Source: Agelas oroides
Taxonomy: Eukaryota > Porifera > Demospongiae > Agelasida > Agelasidae
Assembly: GCA_949130485.1 (NCBI GenBank)
Contig: OX422188.1
Span: 1-64,000 of the forward strand
DNA: 64,000 nt
Reading direction: 5' to 3'
In this document: piece after piece, positions 1 to 13,500 of the stretch
Position numbering within the stretch: position 1 is the first letter of the stretch
How the letters are laid out: each line of letters begins with the position of its first letter
Notes under the pieces: model-generated
Told to the model about the DNA's origin: nothing
The model's input: only the letters and a program-made list of their open reading frames with translations
Databases searched by the model: none
Translations under genes and position numbers: made by a program

Positions 1-232
1 CTAACCCTAACCCTAACCCTAACCCTAACCCTAACCCTAACCCTAACCCTAACCCTAACCCTAACCCTAACCCTAACCCTAACCCTAACCCTAACCCTAA
101 CCCTAACCCTAACCCTAACCCTAACCCTAACCCTAACCCTAACCCTAACCCTAACCCTAACCCTAACCCTAACCCTAACCCTAACCCTAACCCTAACCCT
201 AACCCTAACCCTAACCCTAACCCTAACCCTAA
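1..232. repeat. Telomere, (CCCTAA)n
   Basis: About 39 uninterrupted CCCTAA repeats with no variant unit, C-rich strand reading left to right. This is the orientation of a left chromosome end, whose G-rich strand would be TTAGGG running outward. The short length probably reflects where the assembly starts. The last repeat merges into the first satellite unit through the shared bases AACCC, so the boundary is uncertain by a few bases. Confidence 0.98.
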
Positions 233-2499
233 CCCCCTTTCAGTCAATTAACTATTAACACAAAACCCCCCCAACACTTTGCCCCAACCCCCTTTCAGTC
301 AATTAACTATTAACACAAAACCCCCCCAACACTTTGCCCCAACCCCCTTTCAGTCAATTAACTATTAACACAAAACCCCCCCAACACTTTGCCCCAACCC
401 CCTTTCAGTCAATTAACTATTAACACAAAACCCCCCCAACACTTTGCCCCAACCCCCTTTCAGTCAATTAACTATTAACACAAAACCCCCCCAACACTTT
501 GCCCCAACCCCCTTTCAGTCAATTAACTATTAACACAAAACCCCCCCAACACTTTGCCCCAACCCCCTTTCAGTCAATTAACTATTAACACAAAACCCCC
601 CCAACACTTTGCCCCAACCCCCTTTCAGTCAATTAACTATTAACACAAAACCCCCCCAACACTTTGCCCCAACCCCCTTTCAGTCAATTAACTATTAACA
701 CAAAACCCCCCCAACACTTTGCCCCAACCCCCTTTCAGTCAATTAACTATTAACACAAAACCCCCCCAACACTTTGCCCCAACCCCCTTTCAGTCAATTA
801 ACTATTAACACAAAACCCCCCCAACACTTTGCCCCAACCCCCTTTCAGTCAATTAACTATTAACACAAAACCCCCCCAACACTTTGCCCCAACCCCCTTT
901 CAGTCAATTAACTATTAACACAAAACCCCCCCAACACTTTGCCCCAACCCCCTTTCAGTCAATTAACTATTAACACAAAACCCCCCCAACACTTTGCCCC
1001 AACCCCCTTTCAGTCAATTAACTATTAACACAAAACCCCCCCAACACTTTGCCCCAACCCCCTTTCAGTCAATTAACTATTAACACAAAACCCCCCCAAC
1101 ACTTTGCCCCAACCCCCTTTCAGTCAATTAACTATTAACACAAAACCCCCCCAACACTTTGCCCCAACCCCCTTTCAGTCAATTAACTATTAACACAAAA
1201 CCCCCCCAACACTTTGCCCCAACCCCCTTTCAGTCAATTAACTATTAACACAAAACCCCCCCAACACTTTGCCCCAACCCCCTTTCAGTCAATTAACTAT
1301 TAACACAAAACCCCCCCAACACTTTGCCCCAACCCCCTTTCAGTCAATTAACTATTAACACAAAACCCCCCCAACACTTTGCCCCAACCCCCTTTCAGTC
1401 AATTAACTATTAACACAAAACCCCCCCAACACTTTGCCCCAACCCCCTTTCAGTCAATTAACTATTAACACAAAACCCCCCCAACACTTTGCCCCAACCC
1501 CCTTTCAGTCAATTAACTATTAACACAAAACCCCCCCAACACTTTGCCCCAACCCCCTTTCAGTCAATTAACTATTAACACAAAACCCCCCCAACACTTT
1601 GCCCCAACCCCCTTTCAGTCAATTAACTATTAACACAAAACCCCCCCAACACTTTGCCCCAACCCCCTTTCAGTCAATTAACTATTAACACAAAACCCCC
1701 CCAACACTTTGCCCCAACCCCCTTTCAGTCAATTAACTATTAACACAAAACCCCCCCAACACTTTGCCCCAACCCCCTTTCAGTCAATTAACTATTAACA
1801 CAAAACCCCCCCAACACTTTGCCCCAACCCCCTTTCAGTCAATTAACTATTAACACAAAACCCCCCCAACACTTTGCCCCAACCCCCTTTCAGTCAATTA
1901 ACTATTAACACAAAACCCCCCCAACACTTTGCCCCAACCCCCTTTCAGTCAATTAACTATTAACACAAAACCCCCCCAACACTTTGCCCCAACCCCCTTT
2001 CAGTCAATTAACTATTAACACAAAACCCCCCCAACACTTTGCCCCAACCCCCTTTCAGTCAATTAACTATTAACACAAAACCCCCCCAACACTTTGCCCC
2101 AACCCCCTTTCAGTCAATTAACTATTAACACAAAACCCCCCCAACACTTTGCCCCAACCCCCTTTCAGTCAATTAACTATTAACACAAAACCCCCCCAAC
2201 ACTTTGCCCCAACCCCCTTTCAGTCAATTAACTATTAACACAAAACCCCCCCAACACTTTGCCCCAACCCCCTTTCAGTCAATTAACTATTAACACAAAA
2301 CCCCCCCAACACTTTGCCCCAACCCCCTTTCAGTCAATTAACTATTAACACAAAACCCCCCCAACACTTTGCCCCAACCCCCTTTCAGTCAATTAACTAT
2401 TAACACAAAACCCCCCCAACACTTTGCCCCAACCCCCTTTCAGTCAATTAACTATTAACACAAAACCCCCCCAACACTTCGCCCCAACCACCTTTCAGT
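233..2499. repeat. 55-bp subtelomeric satellite, 41 copies
   Basis: A 55-bp unit beginning CAGTCAATTAACTATTAACA and ending CCCCAACCCCCTTT recurs at exactly 55-bp spacing from 241 to 2495. By eye every full copy is identical except the last (2441-2495), which has point changes near 2480 and 2490. The complementary strand has three G runs per unit (5, 4 and 7 G), so neighbouring units could form G-quadruplexes. The near-perfect identity implies recent amplification or strong homogenisation. No reading frame of note. Confidence 0.97.
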
Positions 2500-2847
2500 A
2501 GCTCTTCGCCTATATATATAAATAAATGGCGGGCCCTACGGGCCCGCCATTTATTTACATATATATCCTGTGCTGCATCGTGCCGTAGGCAAGATGCGGC
2601 GCCATTTATTACAGTCACATTTCGCGCGATGCGCCGACGCCTATCGCGCCGCACTCCCAACGCGATGCGGACTATTTTAGTATGCATTCAGCCTTCCACG
2701 GCGACGCATTGTCCCAAATGACCACAGAGACAATGCACTGTCATCGTTTAGCGGTCTGTGGAGACTATTCTGCGAAACACGCTTTGCGACGTATATATTT
2801 CCCATTTCGGTAAGCATTTTGCACGGTGTGGTGTCGCCGCTTCGTGG
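2500..2847. other. GC-rich spacer between satellite and minisatellite
   Basis: Single-copy-looking, CpG-rich DNA separating the 55-bp satellite from the G/A-rich minisatellite. It contains the palindrome at 2511-2565 and several GCGCGATGCG-like motifs. Parts (near 2570-2600 and 2690-2847) resemble the island at 4376-4612, sharing motifs such as GCATCRTGCCGT, CTGTGG and CGGTAAGCATT. A 79-codon minus-strand frame (2448-2687) overlaps the satellite and is not credible. No gene seen. Confidence 0.6.
2511..2565. other. Palindrome (hairpin) at the satellite edge
   Basis: An inner perfect inverted repeat of AATAAATGGCGGGCCC (2521-2536) and its complement (2540-2555) around a TAC loop. It extends outward through alternating TA on both sides with one mismatch, giving arms of about 26 bp. 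It could extrude as a cruciform or be the core of a small foldback element; no target-site duplication is evident. Confidence 0.85.
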
Positions 2848-4375
2848 CAGGGGAATACAGGGGAATGAAAGAGAATGCCACGAGAACATTATGGAGTAGG
2901 TAAGTGCCAGTGGAATGCAGGGGAATTCCTGGGAAATGTAAGGGTGTGTGTGCAATGTGCCAGCAGTATGCAGGGAAATACAGGTGAATACCATGGTAAT
3001 CAATGCGAGTGCAAAGTTCCAGGGGAAAGTAGGGGAACACCAGGAGAATTTAAGCGACTGGTTGAAATGTGCCAGGGGAATGCAGGCGAATGCCAGCGGA
3101 ACGTATGCAAGTGGGTCCAAAGTGCAAGGAGAGTGCCGGAAAATGCCTGGACAATGTAAGCGAGATAGTTCAACTTGCTAAGGGAATGCAAAGGAATGCC
3201 AGGAGGACGTATGGAAGTTAGTCCACGGTGCCAGGGAAAGCAGGGGAATGCCAGGGTAATGTATAGGTATGTGTAATAAGTGCCAGGGGAATGCACGGGA
3301 ATGCATGGGATTGGGTGCAAAATATCAGACGAAAGCAGGAGAAAGAATTGAAATACCAGGGGAATGTATGGAAGTGGGTGCAAAGTACCAGGGAATGCAG
3401 CGGAATGGCAGGGGAATGTATGTGTGCTTAGTGCCAGGGGAATGCATGGTAATTCAAGGGACTGGGTGCTAAATCCCAGACGAATGCAGGGGGAACCAAG
3501 GTTAATACCAGGGAAACGTATGGGACTGGGTACAAAGTGCCAGAAGAATGCAGGAGAATGCAGGGCAATCACAGGGGAATGTATCAGGTCGTGTGCAAAG
3601 TCCCTGGGGAATACAGGGGAATGCCAAGGGAATGTATGAAAGTTCGTTCAATGTGCCAGGTGAAGGCAGGGGAATGCACCGGAATGCCAGGGGAATGTAT
3701 GGAAGTGTGTCGAAAGTGCCGGTGCAGAGCATGGGAATGCCAGAGGAACGAAAGTGACTAGGTGCAAAATGCCAGGGGAATGCTGGTGAATGCCAGGAAA
3801 ATGTATGGGAGTGGGTACAAAGTGCAAGAGGAATGCATGGGAATGCAGGGTAATCTCACGGTAACGTATGTCGGTGGGTGCAAAGTGCCAGGGGAATGCA
3901 GGGATTACCAGGGAAACGAAAGAGAGAGGATACAAAGTGCCAGGGGAATGCACGGTAATGCAGGGGAAAGCCAGGAGAATGTACGGGTGTGTCCAAAGTA
4001 CCAGGGGAATGCAAGGGAATGCCAGGGGAACGTAAGGGATTGGGTGCAATTGCGAGATGAATGCTGTAAAATGCAAAGGAATGCAGGAGATTGCCAGGGG
4101 AACATATAGGAGTGGGTTCAAAGTGCGACGAAAATGCATGGAAAAGCATGGGAATATAGGGGAATGCCAGACTAATGCAAGAGAGTGAGTGTAATGTGCC
4201 AGGGGATTGCAGGGGAATGCAGAGAAATAGCAGGGAAAGGAATGAGTCTAGGTGCAAAGTGCCAGGGGAATGCAGAGGAATAGAAGGGGAATGAAAGGGA
4301 CTAGGTGCAAAGAGACAGGGAAATGCAATGGAATGGCAGGAAATGCCAAGGGAAAGAACGGAGTGGGTGCAAAGT

Positions 4376-4612
4376 GCCGTACGCACGGTGCGGTGCCGCT
4401 TCATTCAGTGCATTAGCACTCTGTGGCCAAGCCGCATCATGCCGTGTGCACAATGTAATGCAGCCTATTTCCGTAAGCATTAAGTGCACTGCGGCACGCA
4501 TTGTGCGAAATGCACGTAGCTACAATGCATTGCTTATTTCAGTCAGCATATAGCATGCTGTGATGACACATTGTACCAAACGAACTTGAATGCATTGAAG
4601 TGTGTGTAAATT
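4376..4612. other. Non-repeat island inside the minisatellite
   Basis: About 235 bp without the GGGGAATGC motif, balanced in composition and rich in TGCATT, GCACGC and AAGCATT words. It shares short motifs with the spacer at 2570-2847 (for example GCnGCATCRTGCCGT and TTTCSGTAAGCATT), so the two may be pieces of one older sequence separated by repeat growth. No coding potential seen. Confidence 0.55.
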
Positions 4613-7452
4613 GCCAGGGGAATGCAGGGGCATGCAAGGGAATCCCAGGGTAACATATGGGAGTGGGAGCAGTGACAGTTGAATGTAGGGGGATGCAGGA
4701 AAATGCAGGGGAATGCCAGGGAAACGTATGGGTATGTGCTAAGTGCCAGTAGAATGCTGGTAGATATGGCAGTGGGTGCAAAGTGCCAGGGGAATACATT
4801 GAAATGCAGGCAGGCGAACATACAGACGTGGGTGCAAAGTGCCAGGGGAATGCAGGGGAATACCAGGGAAATGTATGGGAGTGTGTGCAAAGTAATAAGG
4901 GAATGGAGGGGAATGCAAGGGAATAACGGGAAAGCATGAGAGTTGGTAGTGCCAGGAGAATGCAGGGAAATGCAGGGGAATGCCAGGGGAGTGAAGGGGA
5001 GTGGGCGCAAAGTGACAGGGGAATGCAGGAGAATGCCAGGTGAACGTAAAGGAGTGTGAAAAATGTCTGGTGAATGCAGGGAAACGCAGGGAATACCAGG
5101 AGAATGTAAAGGAGTGGGTCCAATGTGCTAGCAGAATGCAGGGGAATACAATGGAAATGTACGGGAGTGGGTTCAAAGTGCCAGTGGATTCCATGGGAAT
5201 AATAGGGGAACGTGAGTGGGTTCAAAGTGCCAGGGGAATGCAGGGGAATAACAGGTGAACGTACGGGAGTACAATCTGCCAGGGGAATGCAGGGGAATGC
5301 AGGAAAACATCAGGGGAAAGTACTGCAGTGGGTGTAAAGTGTCAGGAATGCAGGGGAATGCAGGGAAATGCTAGGTAAATGTAAGGGAGTGTGCAATGTG
5401 CCAGCGGAATGCAGGGGAATGCAGGGGGATTCCAGAGGAACATATGGGAGGGGGTGAAACTTGTCAGGGGAATGCAGGGGAATGTCAGGGGAACGTATGG
5501 AAGTGGGTTCAAAGTGCTAGGAGAATTCAGGTGAATGCCAGGGGAATGTATGGGAGTGTGCGCAAAGTGACGGGAATGGAGGGGAATGCAGGGTAATGCC
5601 AGGGGAACAAAATGGAGTGGGTGCAAAGTGCCAGGGGAATGCAGGGGAATGCAGAAGAATGCCAGGTGAACATGTGAGAGTGGGTGCAAAGTGCCAGGGG
5701 AATGCAGGGGAATGCCGTCGAAACAAGGCATTGGGTGAAAAGTGCCAGGGGAATGCAGGGAAATATAGGGAAATACAAAGGGAACGTATTGGGAGTGCAT
5801 GTAAACCACCAGAGGAATGCAGGGAAATGCCAGGGAAATGTAAGGGAGTGGGTGAACTCCCCAGGGGAATGCAGGGGAATGCAGCGGAATACAGCCAGCA
5901 GAATGTATGGAAATAGGTCCAAAGTGCCACGTTAATGCAGGGGAATGACAGGGGAATCCATGGGATTGCATGGAACTGGGTGCAAAGTGCTAGAGAAATG
6001 CAGGGGAATGAAGGGAAATACCAGGGGAACATATGTGAGAGGTGCAAAGTGCCAGGAGAAAGGAGGAATGCAGGGAATGCCAAGTTAACATAGGAGTGGG
6101 TGCAATGTGCTAGGGGAAAGCAGGGGAATGATGGGAAATACCAGGGGAACGCCAAGGGAACGTATGGTAGTGGGTGCATAGTGCCAGGGGAATGGAGGGG
6201 AATCCAATTAGAATGTATGGTAGTTGGTGAAAAGTGCCAGGGAAATGCAGGTGAATGCCAGGGAAATGTATGGGAGTGGGTGTAAAGTGCCAGGGGAATG
6301 TATGGGAGTGGGTGTAAAGTACCATGGGGAATGGAGGGGAATGCAAGGGGAACGTATTGGAGTGGGTGTAAAGTGCCAGGGGAATGCAGGGGAATGCCAG
6401 GGAAACGTACGGTAGTGGGTGCAAAGTGCCAGAGGAATGCAGAGGAATGTATGTGTGGGTGCAAAGTGTCCACAAATGCAGGGGAATGCACAGGAATACC
6501 AGGGAAACGTAAATGGGTGGGTGCAATGTGCAAGAGAAATCTAGGGGAATGCCAAGGGAATGTATGGGAGTGGGTGCAAAGTGCCAGGGGAATGGAGGGG
6601 AATCCCATAAGAATGTATGGGAGTGGATACAAATTGCCAGGTGAATGCATGGGAATGGGTGTGGGTGCAAAGTGTCCAGGTAATGCAGGGGAATGCAGAG
6701 GAATGCAGAGAAATGCCAGGTGAACGTATGGGAGTGGGTGTAACGTGCCAGGGGAATGCAGGGGAATGACGGGAATCTACAGCAGTGGGTGTAAAGTGCC
6801 AGGGGAATACAAGGTAATGCAGGGGAATGCAGGGGAATACCAGGGGAACGTACGGTAGTGGGTGGAAAGTGCCAGGGGAATGCAGGGGAATGTGTGTGGG
6901 TTCAGTGTCCAGGAAATGCAGGGGAATGCAGAGGAATGCCAAGTGAACGTAAATTGGTGGGTGGAAAGTGCAAGGGGAATGGAGGGGAATCCCATTAGAG
7001 TGTAAGGGAGTGTGTACATAGTGCCAGGGGATTGCAGGGGAATGCCAAGGGAACGTATGGGAGAGGGTGCAACGTGCCAGGGCAATGCAGGGGAATGCAG
7101 GGGAATACCAAAGGAACATATGGGAGTGGGTGTAAACTGTCAGGGGAATGCAGAGAATGCAGAGGAATGCCAGGGGAATGCAGGGGAATACAGGGGAATG
7201 CCAGGGGAACGTACGGGAGTGGGTGCAAAGTGCCAGGGAACGCTGTGGAATGCAGGGGAATACCAGGGGAACGTATGGGAGTGGGTGCAAACTGCCAGGG
7301 AATGCTGTGGAATGCAGGGGAATACCAGTGGAACGTATGGGAGTGGGTGCAAACTGCCAGCGGAATGCAGGGGTATGCAGGGGAATGCCAGTGGAACATA
7401 TGGGAGTGGGTGTATAGTGCCAAGGGAATGCAGGGAACTACCAGGTGAATGT

Positions 7453-7466
7453 AAGGGTTAGGGTTA
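7453..7466 (+). repeat. Interstitial TTAGGG pair
   Basis: AGGGTTAGGGTTAG replaces the usual AGGGAGTGGG at this point of a minisatellite unit, giving two telomere-type repeats in the opposite orientation to the chromosome end. It may be a chance point change in a G-rich unit or a trace of telomere repeat capture. Confidence 0.7.
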
Positions 7467-9378
7467 GTGTAAAGTGCTAGGGGAATGAAGGGGAATGCAA
7501 AGCAATGCCAGGGGAACGTAGGAGAGAGAATGCAAATTCCCAGGGGAATGCAGGGGAATGCAGCGGAATGCCAGGGAACGTACGGTAGTGGGTGCAAAGT
7601 GCCAGGGGAATGCAGGGGAATGCATGGGAATGCAGGGGAATGCATGGGAATGCAGGGGAATGCATGGGAATGCCAGGGAAACGTATGGGAGTGAGTGTAA
7701 ACTGCCAGGGGAATGTAGGGAATGCAGGGGAATGCCAGGGGAACGTATGGGAATGGGTGTATAATGCCAGGGTAATGCAGGGGACTACCAGGGGAATATA
7801 AAGGAGTGGGTGTAAAGTGCTAGCGTAATGAAGGGGAATGCAGGGGAATGCCAAGGGAACGTACGAGAGTGGAGGCAAAGTGCCAGGGGAACGCAGGGGA
7901 ATGCAGGGGAATACAGGGAAATGCCAGGGGAACGGATGGGAGTGGGTGCAAAGTGCCAGGGAAATGCTGGGGAATGCAGGGGAATGCCAGGGGAACGTAT
8001 GGGGTTGGGCATAAACTGCCAGGGGAATGCAGGGAATGCAGGGGAATGCCAGGGGAACGTACAATAGTGGGGGCAAAGTGCCAGGGGAACGCAGGGGAAT
8101 GCAGGGGAATGCAGGGGAATAGAGGGGAATGACAGGGGAACATATGGGAGTAGGTGCAAAGTGCCAGGGGAATGCACGGAAATGCAGGGGAATGCCAGGG
8201 AGACATATGGGAGTGTAAAGTGCCAGGGGAATGCAGGGGAATGACAGGGGAATCTACGGGAGTGGGTGTAAAGTGCTAGGGGAATTCAGATGAATGCAGG
8301 GGAATGAAGGGGAATGCCAGGGGAACGTATGGTAGTGGGTGCAAAGTGCCAGAGGAATACAGGGCAATGCCAGGGGAACTTATGGGAGTGGGTACAAAGC
8401 GTCATGGGAATGCTGGGGAATACAGAGGAATGCCAGGGGAACGTATGGGAGTGGGTGTAAACTGCCAGGGGAATGCAGGGAATGCAGGGGAATGCCAGGG
8501 GAACGGTGTATAGTGCCAGGGGAATGCAGGGGACTACCAGGGGAATGCAAGAGAGTGGGTGTAAAGTGCTAGCAGAATGAAGGGGAATGTAGGGGAATGA
8601 TAGGGGAATGCAGGGGAATGCAGGGGAATACAGGGGAATACAGGGGAATCCAGAGGAATGTATGGGAGTGGGTGCAAAGTGCCAGCAGAATGCTGGGGAA
8701 TGCTGGGTAATGCAGGCATATGCCAAGGGAATGTACAGGAGTGGGTGCAAAGTGCGAGAGGAATACAGGGGATGCCAGGAGAACCTATTGGAGTAGTGGG
8801 TACAGAGGGCCGGGGAATGCTAGGGAATGCATGGGAATGCCAGGGGAAAGTATGGGAGTGGGTGCAATCTGCCAGGGGAATGCAGGAAATGCAGGGAATG
8901 CAGGGGAATGCCAGGGGAACGTATGGAAGGTGTATAGTGCCAGGGGAATGCAGGGGACTACGAGGGGAATGCAAGGGAGTTGGTGTAAAGTGCTAGCGGA
9001 TTGAAGGGGAATGCAGGGGAATGTCAGGGGAACGTACGAGAGTGGAGGCAAAGTGCCAGGGGAACGCAGGGGAATGTAGGGGAATACAGGGAAATGCCAG
9101 GGGAACGTATGGGAGTGGGTGCAAAGTGCCAGGGAAATGCTGGGAATGCAGGGGAATGCCAAGGGAACGTATGGGAGTGGGTGTAAACTGCCAGGGGAAT
9201 GCAGGGAATGCAGGGGAATGCCAGGGGAACGTATGGGAGTGGGTGTATAGTGCCAGGAGAATGCAGGGGACTACCAGGGGAATGCAAGGGAGTGGGTGTA
9301 AAGTGCTAGCGGAATGAAGGGGAATGCAGGGGAATGCCAGGGGAAAGTACGAGAGTGGAGGCTGTGCCAGGGTAACGC

Positions 9379-10384
9379 AGGGGAATGCAGGGGAATACAA
9401 TAGAATACAGGGTAATGCCAGGGGAACGTATGGGAGTGGGTGCAAAGTGCCAGGGGAATGCTGGGGAATGCAGGAGAGTGCCAGGGGAACGATTGGAAGT
9501 GGGTGCAAACTGCCGGGGAAATACAGGGGAATGCAGGAGAATGCCAGGGGAACGTATGGTAGTGGGTGCAAAGTGCCAGGAGAATACAGGGGAATACCAG
9601 GGGAACATATGGGAGTGGGTGCAAAGTGCCAGGGGGATGCTGGGGAATGCAGGGGAATGCCAGGGGAACGTATGGGTGTGGGTGTAAACTGCCAGGGGAA
9701 TGCAGTGAATGCAGGGGAATGTCAGAGGAACGAATGGGAGTGGGTGTATAGTGCCAGAAGAATGCAGGAGACTACCAGGGTAATGCAAGGGAGTGGGTGC
9801 AAAGAGCCAGGAGAATGCTGGGGAATGCAAGGGAATGCCAGGGGAACGTATGGGAGTGGGTGAAAACTGCCAGGGGAATGCAGGGGAATGCAGGGGAATA
9901 CAATAGAATACAGGGTAATGCCAGGGGAACGTATGGGAGTGGGTGCAAAGTGCCAGGGGAATGCTGGGGAATGCAGGAGAGTGCCAGGGGAACGATTGGA
10001 AGTGGGTGCAAACTGCCGGGGAAATACAGGGGAATGCAGGAGAATGCCAGGGGAACGTATGGTAGTGGGTGCAAAGTGCCAGGAGAATACAGGGGAATAC
10101 CAGGGGAACATATGGGAGTGGGTGCAAAGTGCCAGGGGGATGCTGGGGAATGCAGGGGAATGCCAGGGGAACGTATGGGAGTGGGTGTAAACTGCCAGGG
10201 GAATGCAGTGAATGCAGGGGAATGTCAGAGGAACGAATGGGAGTGGGTGTATAGTGCCAGAAGAATGCAGGAGACTACCAGGGTAATGCAAGGGAGTGGG
10301 TGCAAAGAGCCAGGAGAATGCTGGGGAATGCAAGGGAATGCCAGGGGAACGTATGGGAGTGGGTGAAAACTGCCAGGGGAATGC
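9379..10384. repeat. 503-bp tandem duplication
   Basis: Bases 9379-9881 and 9882-10384 match at a constant offset of 503 bp. The only difference noticed is near 9687 (GGGTGTGGGT against GGGAGTGGGT). The diagnostic non-consensus word ACAATAGAATACAG occurs in both copies. Confidence 0.85.
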
Positions 10385-10589
10385 AGGGGAATGCAGGGGA
10401 ATGCAGGGGAATGCAGGGGAATGCCGGGGGAACATATGGGAGTGGGTGTATAGTGCCAGGGGAATGCAGGGAACTACCAGGGGAATGTAAGGGACCGAGT
10501 GTAAAGTGCTAGGGTAATGAAGGGGAATGCAAAGGAATGCAAGGGGAACGTACGAGAGGATGTAAATTGCCAGGGGAACGCAGGGGAAT

Positions 10590-13500
10590 GCAGGGGAATG
10601 CCAGGGGAATGTACTGTAGTGGGTGCAAAGTGCCAGTGGAATGCAGGGGAATGCACAGGAATGCAAGGGAATGCCAGGGAAACATATGCGAGTGTAAAGT
10701 GCCAGGGGAATACAGGTGAATAACAGGGGAATCTACTGGAGTGGGTGTAAAGTGCTAGGGAAATACAGAGGAATGCAGGGGAATGCCAGGGGAATGTATG
10801 GTAGTGGGTGCTAAGTGCCAGGGAAATACAGTGGAATGCCAGGGGAACTTATGAGAGTGGGTGCAGTGTCAAGGGAATGCAGGGGAATACAGGGGAATGC
10901 CAAGGGAACGTATGGGAGTGGGTGTAAACTGCCAGGGGATTGCAGGGAATGCAGGGGAATGCCAGGGGAACGTATTGGAGTGGAGGCAAAGTGCCAGGGG
11001 AACGCATGGGAATGCAGGGGAATCCAAGGGAATACCGGGAAATGCCAGGGGAACGTATGGGAGTGGGTGCAAAGTGCCAGGGGATTGCTGGGGAATGCAG
11101 GGGAATGCCAGGGGAATGTATGGGAGTGGGTGTAAACTGCCAGGAAAATGCAGGGAATGCAAGGGAATGCCAGGGGGACATATGAGTGGGTGTATAGTGC
11201 CATGGGAATGCAGGGAACTACCAGGGGAATGTAAGGTGGCGGGTGTAAAGTGGTACGGGAAGGGGAATGCAAAGGAATGCCAGGGGAACATACGAGAGAG
11301 GATGCAAATTGCCAGGGGAATGCAGGGGAATGCAGGGGAATGCCAGGGAAACGTATCGGAGTGTAAACTGCCAGGTGAATGCAGGGAATGCAGGGGAATT
11401 CCAGGGGAATGCCAGGGGAACATATGGGAGTGGGTGTATAGTGCCACGGGAATGCAGGGGACTACCAGGTAATGCAAGGGAGTGGGTGTAAAGTGCAAGC
11501 GGAATGAAGGGGAATACAGGGGAATGCCAGGTGAACGTACGAGTGGAGGCAAAGTGCCAGGGTAACTCATGGGAATGCAGGGGAATACAGGGGAATTCGA
11601 GGGGAACGTATGGGAGTGGGTGTAAAGTGCCAGGGGAATGATGGGGAATGCAGGGGAATGCCAGGGGAATGTATGGGAGTGGGTGCAAACTGCCAGGGGA
11701 ATGCAGAGGAATGCAGGAGAATGCCAGGGGAACAGATGGGAGTGAGTGTAAAGTGCCAGGGGAATGCAGGGGAATGACAGGGGAATCTACGGGAGTGGGT
11801 GTAAAGTGCTAGGGGAATTCAGGGGAATGCAGGGGAATGCCAGGGGAACGTATGGTAGTGGGTGCAAAGTGTCAGGGGACTACATGGCAATGCCAGAGGA
11901 ACTTATGGGAGTGGGTGCAAAGTGTCAGGGGAATGCTGCGGAATACAAGGGAATGCCAGGGGAACGTATGGGAGTGGGTGTAAACTGCCTGGGGAATGGA
12001 GGGAATGCAGGGGGATGCCAGGGGAATGCATGGGAGTGGGTGTATAGTGCCAGGGGAATGCAGGGGACTACCAAGGGAATGCAAGGGAGTTGGTGTAAAG
12101 TGCTAGCATAATGAAGGGGAATGCAGGGGAATGCCAGGGGAACGTATGAGAGTGGAGGCAAAGTACCAGGGGAACTCAGGGGAATGCAGGGGAATACAGG
12201 GGAATGCCAGGGGAACGTATGGGAGTGGGTGCAAAGTGCCAGGGGAATGCTGGGGAATGCAGTGGAAGGCCAGGGGAACGCATGGGAGTGGGTGTAAACT
12301 GCCAGGGGAATGCAGGGAATGCAGGGGAATGCCAGGGGAACGTATGGGAGTGGGTGTATAGTGCCAGGAGAATGCAGGGGACTACCAGGGGAATGCAAGG
12401 GAGTGGGTGTAAGTGCTAGCGGAATGAAGGCGAATGCAGGGGAATGCCAGGGGAACGTACGAGAGTGGAGGCAAATTGCCAGGGGAACGCAGGGGAATGC
12501 AGGGGAATACAGGGGAATGCCAGGGGAACGTATAGAAGTGGGTGCAATGTGCCAGGGGAATGCAGGGGAATGCCAGGGGAACGTATGGGAGTGGGTGCAA
12601 ACTGCCAGGGGAATGCAGGGAAATGCAGGGGAATGCCAGGGCAACATATGGGAGTGGGTGTATAGCGCCAGGGGAATGCAGGGAACTACCAGGAGAATGT
12701 AAGGGGGCGGGTGTAAAGTGCTAGAGGAATGAAGGGATTGCAAAGAAATGCCAGGGGAACGTACGAGGATGTAAATTGCCAGGGGAACGCAGGGGAATGC
12801 AGGGGAAGATCAGGGGAACGTACGGTAGTGGGTGCAAAGTGCCAGAGGAATGCAGGGGAATGCACGAGAATGCAGGGGAATGACAGGGAAATGTATGGTA
12901 GTGAGTGTAAAGTGCCAGGGTAATGCAGGTGAATAAGAGGGGAATCTACGGGAGTGGGTGTAAAGTGCTAGGGGAATACAGGGGAATGCAGGAAAACGTA
13001 GGGGAATCCAGAGGAATACAGGGAAATACCAGGGGAACGTATGGGAGTGGGTGCAAAGTGCCAGGGGATTGCTGGGGAATGCAGGGGAATGCCAGGGGAA
13101 TGTATGGGAGTGGGTGTAAACTGCCAGGGTAATGCAGGGAGTGCAAGGGAATGCCAGGGGAACATATGTGAGTGGGTGTATAGTGCCAGTGGAATACAGG
13201 GAACTACCAAGGGAATGTAAGGGGGCGGGTGTAAAGTGCTACGGGAAGGGGAATGCATGGGAATGCCAGGGGAACGTACGGTAGTGGGTGCAAAGTACCA
13301 GGGGAATGCAGGAGAATGCAGGGGAATGCCAAGGAAACGTATCTGAGTGAGTGTAAACTGCCAGGTGAATGCACGGAATGCAGGTGAATGCCAGGGGAAC
13401 GTATGGGAGTGGGTGTATAGTGCGAGGGGAATGCAGGGGACTACCAGGGGAATACAAGGGAGTGGGTGTAAAGTGCTTGCGGAATGAAGGGAAATGCAGG

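Noticed and set aside
241-2495. Regular 55-bp spacing suggesting a CRISPR array
   Set aside because: The whole unit repeats without variable spacers and is attached to a eukaryotic telomere; it is a satellite.
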